Below, piece after piece: positions 44,801 to 54,353 of a stretch of DNA of 64,000 nt. The notes beneath the pieces are model-generated. The model did not search any database. It was not told where the DNA came from and was given only the letters and a program-made list of their open reading frames with translations. Every line of letters begins with the position of its first letter. Within the stretch, counting starts at the first letter, position 1. Origin of the DNA: Tenebrio molitor (lineage: Eukaryota; Arthropoda; Insecta; Coleoptera; Tenebrionidae); the NCBI RefSeq assembly GCF_963966145.1, contig NC_091048.1:17918001-17982000 (forward strand). The letters are read 5' to 3'. The position numbers and the translations under genes were made by a program.

Positions 44801-45493
44801 ATGTGCAAGCTGTTTTTGTAACCAATGAAAATCATTTAGTCATGCTGGCAAAGAATTTTAAGAAGTAGTTTCTTGCTGACGACAACTTGGCAGTAAGTTA
44901 CGAGTGGGTTAGGAACCCATTTCAAAATACTCCCGAAGATCTCTCAACTGCCGAAAAAAAATCTTCACAGACTTCAAGGCAAATGACGAAATCTAAAACA
45001 ATTTAGTAATAAATCACGCTCTGAATTTTGGACAGGGGCGGATGATGAGTTTTCTGCACTGAAAACAAGAGCATTTCGTATACAGGGTGTTTGGGGTATA
45101 AGGTAACAAACTTCTCCCGTGTAAAGAAATAGATAAAATAAAACTTTTATTCTCGCTGCATTTGTCGTGCTTTAAAAAACGTATGCGACACAATGGTGTC
45201 TTATAAAACTCGTATAATAAATTACTAATACGTAAGCAAAATATACCTTGCATAGCTTTTAAAAGTCCTGAAACGACGACATCCCTGTAGGTTCCATTTT
45301 TCGGCGGATCTTTTTCACCAAAGCAACTTATCATTGTTACATCATGTCCTTTTTCTGCTAGTGCTTTTAACAAGGTACTTCCGAGAAGGTAGTGGCTTCG
45401 TCCTGGGACAGGAAATACACCCAAAATTTTAGCACCATCTGTAAGGAATGCTGCTGTTAAAAGCAACAATATTGTTATAAAGATTTTCATCAT
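38867..45493 (-). CDS. UGT D: UDP-glycosyltransferase, 4 exons, 520 aa, 5-kb intron 1
   Basis: Exons are 45247-45493, 40293-39481, 39422-39203 and 39149-38867. The frame is continuous and the splice sites are canonical. The signal peptide is MMKIFITILLLLTAAFLTDG. The exon 2 start after splicing reads DGQKDQKMNLFNRED. The signature in exon 3 begins FITHGGYLSTTETIYHGVPI. The membrane helix in exon 4 (IAFTALIGSCSLLIFYHLTH) is slightly different from B and C. Intron 1 (40294-45246, 4,953 bp) contains an antisense-neutral (same-strand) LINE copy, four MITEs, a hAT remnant and hairpins, but its ends and several blocks (for example ATCGGTGTCCTAG, 42507) match the 822-bp UGT C intron 1. So the insertions post-date the duplication. 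Confidence 0.9.
40364..42205 (-). pseudogene. Endonuclease-type LINE copy in UGT D intron 1 (copy 2)
   Basis: The minus strand carries WYLDDGTL (RT active site, about 42145), LSLLGSPIFD-like and RHVAYTLIKNCLFIPKFNFL regions. Then come CNLCTPHICKCNAKVDEIGT, a Cys/His cluster, and LSRDDGKRPDGMTLVPW with PLVWDVTVVD. Last is the C-terminal SGFAAEMACKRKHRKYSSII. The RPDG..(W)DVT pattern resembles the PD-(D/E)xK endonuclease that ends R2/R4/NeSL-type LINEs; this assignment is inference. Frameshifts and stops are present and a MITE (40684-40972) splits it. Flanking direct repeats of about 40 bp (40307-40349, and 42206-42237 plus 42490-42505) look like its target duplication. Confidence 0.78.
40684..40972. 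mobile_element. MITE of the GGTAATTGTTCA long-TIR family
   Basis: 289 bp with inverted ends of about 130 bp (GGTAATTGTTCACTTTAACT and complement), inserted in the LINE. The 8-bp flanks GATTTCAA and GTTTTGAA match at six of eight positions, compatible with an aged target duplication. The uninterrupted LINE at 55350-56666 shows the empty site. The ends are the same as those of the 4.8-kb element at 50229-55031, so this is likely an internal-deletion derivative. Confidence 0.88.
42237..42489. mobile_element. MITE with CTGTGGCGGTCGTGAAAAAG ends, copy 2
   Basis: 253 bp, nearly the same as copy 1 (1843-2096). Here both termini are intact (CTGTGGCGG..CCGCCACAG) and the flanks suggest a 4-bp ATAT duplication when compared with the LINE target-duplication partner at 40340. 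Confidence 0.88.
42624..42750. repeat. Hairpin repeat
   Basis: GAGGTAGAATTATTTCAGAA pairs with TTCTGAAATAATTCCACCTC, arms of about 27 bp. It is absent from the homologous UGT C intron, so it is a later insertion. Confidence 0.7.
42836..43005. mobile_element. MITE related to the element at 9920-10538
   Basis: 170 bp. Arms containing GTTGGAGAGTCGATTGAGAA and GCGTCGAAGTTGG pair inversely with CTTCAACGCCAACTTCAACG. The sequence between (AACAGCTGATCCGTG) is shared with the 9.9-kb element. Confidence 0.7.
43785..43831. repeat. Solo terminus of a TATACCGGGTG-type element
   Basis: CATACCGGGTGTAGAATTGT followed by TTTACGAGACATAGCATTTTAC matches the end of the element at 51253-51964. It is cut off by the hAT-like sequence starting at 43832. 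Confidence 0.65.
43832..44190 (+). pseudogene. hAT transposase remnant (ZBED5/SCAND3-like), with 5' terminus
   Basis: CAGCGTTCCTCAACCTTTTA followed by TTTGCGACCCA is the typical start of hAT elements of this group. The ORF 43939-44187 encodes CKARWFSRGIFVKCIYAFRD and KLSYLVDIFEKLNILKNQLQ, a central part of the hAT transposase. The rest of the element and the right end are not found. It is an internally deleted copy in UGT D intron 1. Confidence 0.75.
44407..44510. repeat. Hairpin repeat
   Basis: CGAGCGATCATTTAAAAAAT.. and its complement ATTTTTTAATTGATCGCACCG pair, arms of about 32 bp. It lies in UGT D intron 1. Confidence 0.65.
44519..44760. mobile_element. TIR element with CCGTTCACGATT ends
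   Basis: 242 bp. The ends CCGTTCACGATT and AATCGTGAACGG are perfect inverted repeats. The left portion also occurs inverted at 405-505. No ORF. Confidence 0.75.
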
Positions 45494-45579
45494 TTTATGT
45501 CTCTGACTTTAGTAAAACTAAGTCTGAGACTGTTCATTTCATCAAATCTGTTTTATCCTATATTAGTGTTGATAACGTC

Positions 45580-45587
45580 TTATATAA
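45580..45587 (-). promoter_or_regulatory. TATA box candidate of UGT D
   Basis: TTATATAA (within CTTATATAAG) at the same distance from the ATG as in UGT C, inside a block of about 90 bp nearly the same in both genes. Confidence 0.5.
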
Positions 45588-45667
45588 GTAGAGATAAAAT
45601 TCAGTAAACATTATAAAAATTATTCTGCAAATTAAATTTAAGAATTTTCGTCGAGCTAATACGATAT

Positions 45668-45960
45668 GATTAACATGTAAAGTCCTCGTGGAAAAATAGT
45701 CAATTTTGACTTAAATTGTAAATCATTTTACAATAGGAGAGAAAATCGTCTTATAACTACCATAAATAATTCCATAAATAAATAGGGGCTGTTACTTTAC
45801 CTGATGTTTGCTCTTCCTTGAGTCGGCACTGCACAACAAAGGGGCAATAAAGTTAGAGGGTATTATGGTAGTTATAAGACGGTTTGCTGTCCTACTGTGA
45901 AATGATTTACAATTTAAGTCAAAATTGACTATTTCTAGATGAGGACTTTAACACGATTGA
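45668..45960. mobile_element. Foldback MITE upstream of UGT D
   Basis: Arms of about 110 bp: GTCCTCGTGGAAAAATAGTC... pairs with ...GACTATTTCTAGATGAGGAC, and CGTCTTATAACTACCATAA pairs with TTATGGTAGTTATAAGACG. The following 45961-46621 is A/T-rich without a gene and is absent from the UGT C flank, so it is inserted DNA. Confidence 0.75.
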
Positions 45961-46621
45961 TAAAAATTAAATTTCATATTTATATAGGGTGTCCCAGAAC
46001 TTGCGGATCAAACTTATAGTGCGTTTTTCTTGGTGATTACTGAAAGCAATAGCATTTAAACAAAGTACAGGGTATAATCGATTTTTTGTAATGAATAATT
46101 AAAGTTGACCAATCAGAAGAACGCGCTGTTAATTTCAATTTCAGGTAAATTTAACCAACAGTTTGAATTGCCTAGCAACATAATTCTAGTAAGAATTGTC
46201 ACAATTTTCACACATTAACAACACATTGTTAAGATGATTGTTGTATTGCTGATCTTATAGACATTACATTGCATCTAGCATGTTAGAAAATTGTATCAAT
46301 TTTAGTAGATATTTATAAATTAGTTGTTTACCTACTTACAGCAGTAACCAAGGTTGACTTTATTGTAACTTTATCATAAAAATTCCATCATTTGGATCAT
46401 CTATTTCACTTGCAACTGACAAGCTACTTATTTACTCGTCTGCTTGAAGTTACTACAGGGTGAGCAACAATAGAAACAGTTATTAATAAAATAAAATTGG
46501 CAATAAAAAATTTTACATGAAATTTTCAAGACTGTGAATTGTACCTATTTCGGTTTGTTTTATTGATACTATTGACCGCTGGTATACATTTCATATTTAA
46601 ACGTCTTGGTTTTTGTATTCT

Positions 46622-47190
46622 TTTATTAATAATAGTTATTTAAACATTCAGGGAGGTAACTAATATTTACCTGTCGAGGACAGGTTTGCCCCCGAGCGAT
46701 AGCGAGGGGTAGCAATAGAGTCCGGGACTAGTTAAATTAGTTACCTCCCGAATTGTTTATAATATTTTTTCCACTCTCAAAGTTATTTTGAATTGCATAC
46801 TTTCTTTTTGATGAATTTATTTTTAATATTTGAATAAAATACTAGTATATCTGTTGCCGGTTGCTACGACTTTCATCACACAAAACGTCAATATTAAAAG
46901 CGTGGTGTCAAAAGTTTGTAAAATGAATTTGAACAAAATTGAAAGAAAAATGGAAGTTGCTGAGCTGCAAACCCTTTATGTTCCTTCCCCTTGCCAAAGA
47001 AATGGAAAAAACGCTACCATAAGGCATATTAGTGTTTTGTTTTGTTTAATTTTTCTCACTTATTTCCCGGAGGGAGGTAAGTGGTTACTCACATCCCGTT
47101 GTTAATAGTAACCAACGATAGGTCAAAAAAGTTGTACCTACATCCACCAAATCAATGTCATAACAACGTACTTACCATGTAGAGAGTGGA
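46622..47190 (-). repeat. Duplicated 5' flank, copy between UGT E and UGT D
   Basis: The partner of 36255-37165. It retains the uninterrupted TA site into which the Tc1/mariner MITE went in the other copy. Confidence 0.75.
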
Positions 47191-47428
47191 AAAAATGGTT
47201 TTCTCGTTGGAACATGATATAAAAGTCACCAAAAGTTACCAGAATTTATTGGCAACTCAATCAGTAATTGTTGTTCAGATGGTAGAATAAACTAGATAAA
47301 TGCTAAAAATAAAAAAATATCTTAACACACTTTTGAGTATTTTATCTCACTCGCCCACAGATGATTACAACAGAAATTGTAACCATGCAATTTCAAATAA
47401 ATGTTATTTTGCATCTTATTGTAGAGAT

Positions 47429-47600
47429 GTTACAGTGTTTTTCTTTTGGTTTTCCAATTTTGTCAATTGTATTTCACTATTTTTCAAAACTATTTCCTAT
47501 CTCTATTAAATGTCAATGTGACGTAAATATGAAATAGTTTTGAGAAACAGTCAAATACAATTGGCAAAAGAGGAAAACCAAAAGAAAAACAGTGTAATTT
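47429..47600. mobile_element. Foldback MITE, arms of about 67 bp
   Basis: TTACAGTGTTTTTCTTTTGG at the left pairs with CCAAAAGAAAAACAGTGTAA at the right. TA-rich ends suggest a mariner-type target. It lies about 130 bp beyond the UGT E stop. Confidence 0.75.
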
Positions 47601-47727
47601 AACAATGCTTGTATTGCACCCCTTCTTGTTATTTCATATAGGAAAATAAGCCAGTTTTTTATTTTTAGTATTTTATATTTCAAGATAGTTTTTAATTTAA
47701 CATTAAATTAACATTTATATGGTACTC

Positions 47728-49441
47728 TTAGTTTTTTTTTAGTTTCCTTTGTTTACTTTTTGAATACAATTTTTGATATATTTTCTTAAGAAAAAGCCAC
47801 ATTATAATTGTACCAAGTGAAACTATTACAGTGAGAACAACAATAACGTCCAACAGAAGATATTTGTACCAGGGCAACTCAGTGGCTGCTACTTTCAAAT
47901 GTGGTGCTCCTTTATGTCTAATTACATAATCTACCCAATAAAGTGCCTTCTCCAGAGGTTTGACTGGGCGATCGTGAAAAATACTAGATTTACTTCTGAC
48001 ATTTTTTCGATATCTGGAAGAATTGATAATGTCACAACTTATTTTAATCAAGAAATTTTCAACAATTACTTGGGATTCTCTATAAGTTCGTTTAACTTTT
48101 GGAATAAGTTTTCTTCATTTAATTCGTCATATGACAACGAAAGCCCATAACCATTACCAATAGCCAGCTGAGCGTTCAATTTTTGATCGCCATAAATCGG
48201 AATTACTAAAATTGGAACTCCAAAGTAAACTGTTTCGATGGAACTTAATAAACCTCCATGCGTGATGAAAAGTCTCACGTTTGGATGTGCTGAAATCAAA
48301 TAAAATATTTAAATTACAATAAATAACATTATTTCAGGATCTACCTAGAACCTCTTGTTGAGGAAACCATTTTCCTAATTTAACGTTGTCTGGCTGTCCA
48401 GGCAGCACGTCATCTTCCCATTTCCATAAGATTTTTTGTTTGAATTTTGAGAATGCTTTAAGGATAGCGTCACGTTTTTCACTAGGTAAGTCTGCGCTTC
48501 GTAAGTTAGAACCCATACTAAAATAAATCACACCATCTTTTGCATTATCCAAAAATTCTTCTAGGTCTTGGGGTAGTTGTTTTGGAGGTTTAATATGAAA
48601 GCCTCCAATTTCTATCATATTAGGTACATGCGGAACGGGTTGGTTAAGACTAGGATGTGAATTTAACAAGACTAAAGACGCATTATAAAGGACGTCGTGC
48701 ACATCGGGTCCGTTTGGGAAATACTTCCGGATAATACCATTGTGTTTGGGATATAAATATAAATGGTGGACACATGTATTCAAAAGAGATATTAAAGTAT
48801 TTTTCAATCTTTCTAAGAATGTCATATGGGCCGAATAACTTAGCATTGAGTCAGGGATATATGATGGTGGGGATGGGTTACCAACCAATGAATTAATCCA
48901 AATATTGGCACCAACACTACTGAATACAATTTGGACAGCATCAAAATTGTAGGCAAGAACTTTGTGAGCGTCACTAAAAAATTGTTCTACAATAACAGCA
49001 TCAAACTTTTCACCCGAATTGATGAGTTTTTGCACGTTTGTTTCCTTAAAGAGTATTTCACCAATTTCAGACATGAGATATGCAAGAAAAGGGATGTTGA
49101 TAAAAGGGCTCACTTCTCCAAGTTCATACATATTTATTTCATTGCGTCGTGCTAAAAATCGTAATTGAGTTGACCTCAAATAATTTATTGATAAGCTTAC
49201 TTTCCAACTGGGCGAGCATTTCAGGCAGTAAAATCTCTCTGTAAGATCCACCTTTCGGTAAATTGTTCTCACTAAACGGGCTTATAATAGTCACGTCATG
49301 TCCTTTCTCGGCCAATGCTCTCATTAGAGAACTTCCAAGGAAATAATTACTTTTGCCCGGCACGGGAAAAACACCTAAAATGCGAGCACTTTGCACCGTC
49401 CATGTTAAAAATAACACTGATACCACTATCAAGATCTTCAT
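47728..49441 (-). CDS. UGT E: UDP-glycosyltransferase, 4 exons, 517 aa
   Basis: Exons are 49201-49441, 49151-48345, 48289-48070 and 48013-47728. An ATG 17 codons further upstream (49492) is in frame, but the downstream ATG (49441) places the hydrophobic signal peptide MKILIVVSVLFLTWTVQS at the N-terminus, so I chose it. PVPGKSNYFLG differs from the other four by Asn in place of the conserved catalytic His (SNY versus SHY), which is noteworthy. The donor region is FITHGGLLSSIETVYFGVPI. Exon 4 contains HDRPVKPLEKALYWVDYVIR, the membrane helix and the tail KLKKN. Introns are 49, 55 and 56 bp. It is the 5'-most and, with A, least TE-affected member. Confidence 0.92.
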
Positions 49442-49559
49442 TTTAACAGGTTGGTGGACCACTTTCACCACACAATTTTTTTGGTTACGCACCTACTTAT
49501 TATACTTATCTAGGAGCTGTCGAAATATGTTTACTGCGACCCGATAAGGTATAATAAAC

Positions 49560-49567
49560 TTATATAA
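49560..49567 (-). promoter_or_regulatory. TATA box candidate of UGT E
   Basis: TTATATAA about 120 bp upstream of the ATG. A LINE 3' end starts only about 10 bp further upstream, so any distal promoter elements have been displaced or replaced. Confidence 0.35.
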
Positions 49568-49577
49568 TACCTATGTA

Positions 49578-49792
49578 AAAATTCAAAAAGGTATATTATT
49601 ATACTCATGTCACATCGTGAGGAAATTCCTTAACATTGACACAGAACATAAAACACAAAAAAGTCAAAATGCGGAGGCGAGACGCCGGTAATTATGTTGA
49701 TAAGCACTGCACTATTACTTGATAGTATTATCCGTAATAGTGTATGTACTCCGGCAAAATTGCCGTGCCGCCGGGTGGAGGTGGGATAGGAG
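49578..49792 (+). pseudogene. LINE 3' end, copy 3
   Basis: From ATTCAAAAAGGTATATTATT through GGAAATTCCTTAACATTGAC to GGGTGGAGGTGGGATAG, matching the inverse of 9325-9538. It encodes the RKFLNIDTEH end of the ORF and the tail. 5'-truncated. Confidence 0.75.
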
Positions 49793-50228
49793 AAGTGTAA
49801 TAGCTTGTAGTATTATCTTAAACTCATGTTTCATGGTTGTGTCAGTTTATTCACGGTGCTGATGTTTAATGTTATATTATTTTCTACTGACCATCAGTCC
49901 TCGGTGAAGGTCAAGGCAATTTCCTCATGTTTGTAATTATCATAGAGTAGTAACCGCTACGAGTTTTCTGAATTAGTAGTTGGAATGTGAAAAGTATATC
50001 ACGGTTAGAATTTAGTGTGACATAATCTATTGTAAAATGTTAATTTGGTTTATAAACATAACTTCCTTACAAAGAAGAGCGTTTACTCTATGAATTATAT
50101 ATGGACTAATATTATTAGTTGACAGATTTTTTTAAATTTTATTTAATAAAATTTATTTTCCTTGGCGTTTTAAAATGCTCTTTACAAGAATTTTAATAAC
50201 AGTAGCACTAATAGTGAGAACAATGTTT
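49793..50228. other. Intergenic, no gene recognised
   Basis: A/T-rich sequence between the LINE tail and the long-TIR element. The last eight bases, CAATGTTT (50221-50228), are the target duplication of that element. Confidence 0.5.
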
Positions 50229-50452
50229 GGTAATTGTTCAGTTTAACTACTTCTGGAATTTTCGCGTTTTATCTAGCTAGACAGCCTCAGGGCTCCTCCT
50301 GGATCGTTTCCCACCACTCAAACCTTGTGCAAATGCCCCATTACACCGTGACACTAACGGTACAGTGGAGTGAATAGGGGTGCTGGGTGGGTAATAAAAT
50401 CACGAAAATCACGTTAAAAACCTGTAGAACACTTGTTTTCAAGGATATTTGA

Positions 50453-50500
50453 AGGTCATGTGAAGGTCATTTGAAGGTCAGTCAAGGGCATGCAAGGTCA
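50453..50500 (+). repeat. Array of four AGGTCA half-sites
   Basis: AGGTCA occurs at 50453, 50464, 50475 and 50495, the first three at an 11-bp period (direct repeats with 5-bp spacers), within the 275-bp insertion in the left arm. This is the half-site of many nuclear receptors, but it may be simple tandem sequence. Confidence 0.5.
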
Positions 50501-51252
50501 AGGAAGGTAAAATTTTCAACAATAGAAATACAATTTTTAGGGTAAGGAAAATATTCGAGGATGTTAATAAAAAGAAATAACAATATCCCAATTCAAGGTA
50601 ATCGCAATATTAACAAACTTTCCTATTTTGTTTTTTGTTTTGGCGTTGAGTTTCCTCTGCCTCACTGCCCGCCATATCCGACTGTATCCGGATCATTGCG
50701 TGAGCACATATTTTGCTAGTGTTCATATTTGTAATACGAAAACCGGGAAATCACAGGTACCATCATTTTATCGTAAATAATTAAAAACGTACATTTCACC
50801 TTGATCGATCACTTATTTTGTCACTAATGATGTGTCCGTTCAAGTATTCCGTTGGCTCCGCAGACGTGGAAGCGATCGCAGGAGACGACATCGTCACAAA
50901 ATAATGGATAACAGCAGAAAATGCAGCAAACACAAAAAATGGCCGTTGCACAACTCACGTCGCACAGTAACCACTTTGATCTAATTCTTTCTTCCTTGTT
51001 GAAGTGCCTCACCCACCCGGCGACCAATGGGGTGAAAGCATTTACCAACAATTTTTCGTGATTTTTGTAAAAAAACCCACATTAATGAAAATTCTTTGTG
51101 AGAAGGTTTATAAAAAATTGAAATTTTCTGTTAATGGTGTTATTATGATTATTGTGATTAAAATAATACTTTAATGAACGTAAAAAATAGCTTCGTGAAA
51201 ACTGGGTCCGAGGCTATGTTCTCGAAAATGCACCAATCAGCGATAATCTGTA

Positions 51253-51964
51253 TATACCGGGTGTAGAATTGGTTTACGGGACATAGGATTTTACATGTAA
51301 AAATATAGAGATCCAATTATTGGCTCCCCTAATAATTTTATGGGAAAATCGTTAAAATGAAAGTTAGAGAGAATTAAAAGTACTGTCTAATTCCACTCTT
51401 TGTTTTTTTCTAACATCTTGTGGTACTGAAAGAAAAGCTAGAAAGGAGTTAAGACAAAAATACTAAAAAGCAGTACTAGCAATGAAATTTGACTTCTAAA
51501 ATTATTTGTCGGGTGGTTTCACTATTATTTAATTTTCTTTTGATCTGCCCTTCAAATGAACTCGTACAGGACTACAGGACGAATGAAAAGGTATCTTCCA
51601 TTAAATGTTCCAATTCTTCCAATTGTTTCTATGGCTGAAATTGGTCGGTCTGGGAAACTTGAAGCAAATGTTGCTTGGAAGTTTCTTAAAGAAGATCCTC
51701 CATAATACCATTTAAAGAAAGAAAATTTCATGCCTAGTAGTAGGTACTTTTTAGTATTTTTGTGTTAACTCTTTTCTTGCCTTTCTTTCAGTGCCACAAG
51801 ATGTTAGAATAAAACTAAAATTGAAATTAGACAGTTATTTTAATTCTCTCTAACTTTCATTTTAACTATTTTGCTATAAAATTGTTAGGGGAGCCAATAA
51901 TTGAAACTCTTTATTTCTACATGTAAAATCCTATGTCTCGTAAACCAATTCTACACCCGGTATA
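51253..51964. mobile_element. Foldback element with TATACCGGGTG ends, copy 2
   Basis: 712 bp. Arms of about 235 bp carrying GTAGAATTGGTTTACGGGAC and complement, and AGGGGAGCCAATAATT and complement. No transposase ORF. Confidence 0.85.
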
Positions 51965-52357
51965 ACTGTGTTTATGTAAAAATCATAAAGTAAAAAATAA
52001 CGTTAAACAATTTGTTTAAAACCAAGCAGAATGCATGATCTCCTTCTCATGGGAATCCCCAATTTAATCACACGGCAGGTAACAGGTGTATTCTAGTCGT
52101 TTATGGTCTATCCGAGGCTGGGCGTTGGCCGTTTTTTAGTAAATTATTGTTGGTTGTATAGTGATGCAACCCCTAAGGGAAGGTCTCGTACAAAGTTCAC
52201 ATCACTTGTTTTCTTTTGTCAATGAAGAAAACGTCTTCATTATTATCGAAAATGGCGTCGCGTAATAGTGTTACCAATTGGAATTTCTTTTGTGACATGA
52301 TAAAGTATGTGCCACCTCGTATAAATCGTCTGTTGAGGCAAAAAATAGCTATTTATG

Positions 52358-52372
52358 TAACCAGTTAGGAAA
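52358..52372 (+). repeat. 15-bp direct repeat left of the recombinase gene
   Basis: TAACCAGTTAGGAAA, identical to 54339-54353. It is one arm of a hairpin that reaches to about 52473 (TTTCCTAAAGTGTTAC). Confidence 0.7.
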
Positions 52373-52844
52373 TGCGTTATTTTGTGTAACGAGTGGAATA
52401 TTTGCGGGACGAGCGCAGCGAGATCCCGCAAAATCACACGAGTTACACAAAATTGCATTTCCTAAAGTGTTACATACAGGATTTTTTCTAATTTTGACAA
52501 AAAAAAAGTTTCTTCAAACGTTAAACGAAGTAATGAATTTCATTAATAATAAATTATTATTGTGTTAAAATATCAAGTAGGTAAGTAGGCACGGTTATTT
52601 TGCTTAAAAACAAAAAATATGACAGTGTCAAATTGATGATACAATAAATTTTATTTCATCCTGTGTCAAATTTCAATACTTTACGTCATCAGTTTGAATC
52701 CGGGAAAACGCAAAAAACGGCCGGACGCCGGTTAAGTGTTGCTATTGGAAACACAAAAGTAACAATCGGAATAACAATTATTCAAGTTTAAGAAATGTTT
52801 TATTCAAAACTACATACATCTACAATACAAGTTAACAATGAAAC

Positions 52845-54025
52845 TTAAATATTAATGTTCAGATTAATAGTACAATTTGTATTGCCCTCAATATTTACTG
52901 GAGGATAATTACTACTAGAAGAAATGGTGTTACTAAGACTGGTTTTATTACTAACTTCTTTCTTTTGCTGTTGCAATACTTCGACAAAGGTTTCTCCGTT
53001 CAGTATCATCCTGGCAATTTTATTTTTGCTTTCCAAAGAGTCTTCTATGTATTTTTCAGCCACAGACGAACTCTTCCAAGCTCCGTGTCTTTTTAGTACT
53101 GCTAAATCAGCACCAGCATTGGCCAAAAGCGTTGCAGAAGTTCTCCGAAACGAGTGACCAGTATATTTGTCAGGATCTTGAAGACCCAAAAACAGTGCAA
53201 TTTGTTTTGGCATCCCTCCAATTGTGTGTATTCCTACTCTTTGTACGGTACACTTTGAATTTCTATATCCCAAAAATAACATTCTATGGTTAACATGTTT
53301 TGGCCTCAGTGACACGTATTTTCTGAATAACTCCACACATTTAATTCCGTCTACTTCGTCTATTACAGTGAAGGTCCTTCTTTGATTTGTCTTAGTGCAG
53401 GGAATTGTAATTACTAACTGCGTTTGAGTTTCCTGGATATCGTCTAGTGAAATGTTATACAATTCTTCTCTTCTACAACCACCAGCTATTCCAATCATAG
53501 CAATAACCTGTCAATTCAAAAAAAAACTCGTTTATTTTCTTGTTTTATTTGAAATTTGCTCTTACTTTTGTCAGGAGATATTTGTCAGTACAAGCTTCTT
53601 TCATAAATCTATACATTTCTTCTCGGGTTAATGTTTTAAGATTGTTTGGATTCATGACCAATTGATTGTTTTTTCAGGAAAGCTAACAATTTAGAAAAGC
53701 GAGATATGTCAAAATTTTCATTCGCAATTAATGTTGATTTAATCATTGAATATTTCGGCCACAAAGAAGATGCTCCTATTTTCTTAGACTAAAAACATTA
53801 GTTCACAAATAAAATAAGCAATATGACCATTTAAATTCTTACCAAATCTAAAAAATAAGCCAGCATAACTTCTTCGGTTATTTCCTTAACATTATTTTCA
53901 ACTTTCCACTCGCAAAAATGGCTGAATTCTTTGTGGTATCGTTCACCAGACTTACTTGGAATTAATTTAGCACACGCTTCTTCAGATTTTTTTACAATTC
54001 CTGGAGGATTTGCATTGGAAATCAT
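52845..54025 (-). pseudogene. Crypton-like tyrosine recombinase, 3 exons, one frameshift
   Basis: Exons are 53843-54025 (MISNANPPGIVKKSEEACAK ... AYFLDL), 53788-53566 (SKKIGASSLWPKYSMIKSTL ... EEMYRFMKEACTDKYLLTK) and 53507-52845. Splice sites are GT..AG. Tyrosine-recombinase residues are visible: Arg in AGGCRREEL, His-x-x-Arg in TGHSFRRTSATLL, HGAW, and the nucleophile Tyr in SSVAEKYIEDS. The product would be about 355 aa, typical for Crypton-type recombinases, with a serine/asparagine-rich tail ending NLNINI. Exon 2 has one base too many near 53641, which breaks the frame. A sequencing error or a different splice would rescue it. Such recombinases move DNA through circular intermediates and can also be domesticated as host genes. 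Confidence 0.82.
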
Positions 54026-54213
54026 TTTGACACACCAAATTATTTCGACAAAATCAACAAATTAAACAATTGCCAAACAGCCGTTGCTAATAATGTTCCA
54101 AAAATGTGACTAGATTTGGAGCATTTGTTGAATTATTTTGAAATTAATTTCAATGTTTCTTTCAAACGAAATTTGAGGCAGGATGAAATAAAATACATAA
54201 CGACATTCGTCCG

Positions 54214-54310
54214 TGAACTCTTTTTACAGTACTCGTTTCGAGTTTCAAGACTCGGCTCCTTCGTCGCCTCGTCCTTAAACGTCAAACTCGTACTGTAAAC
54301 TATGAGTTCC
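54214..54310. repeat. Hairpin repeat
   Basis: GAACTCTTTTTACAGTACTC pairs with GTACTGTAAACTATGAGTTC. It lies just outside the recombinase first exon. Confidence 0.6.
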
Positions 54311-54338
54311 CGGACTTATGACGTTAATTACTATTTCC

Positions 54339-54353
54339 TAACCAGTTAGGAAA
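54339..54353 (+). repeat. 15-bp direct repeat right of the recombinase gene, within a palindrome
   Basis: TAACCAGTTAGGAAA forms the right part of TTTCCTAACCAGTTAGGAAA (8-bp arms around CCAG). A second palindrome with the same CCAG centre (TTTTCGTAACCAGTTACGAA, arms of 10 bp) follows at about 54361-54384. Confidence 0.7.

Noticed and set aside
47210..47509. TATAAAAG at about 47219 with a TCAGT word near 47260 and a 69-codon ORF, as a plus-strand gene
   Set aside because: The spacing of about 40 bp is too long for a TATA-initiator pair, and the ORF has no family resemblance and overlaps a foldback element.
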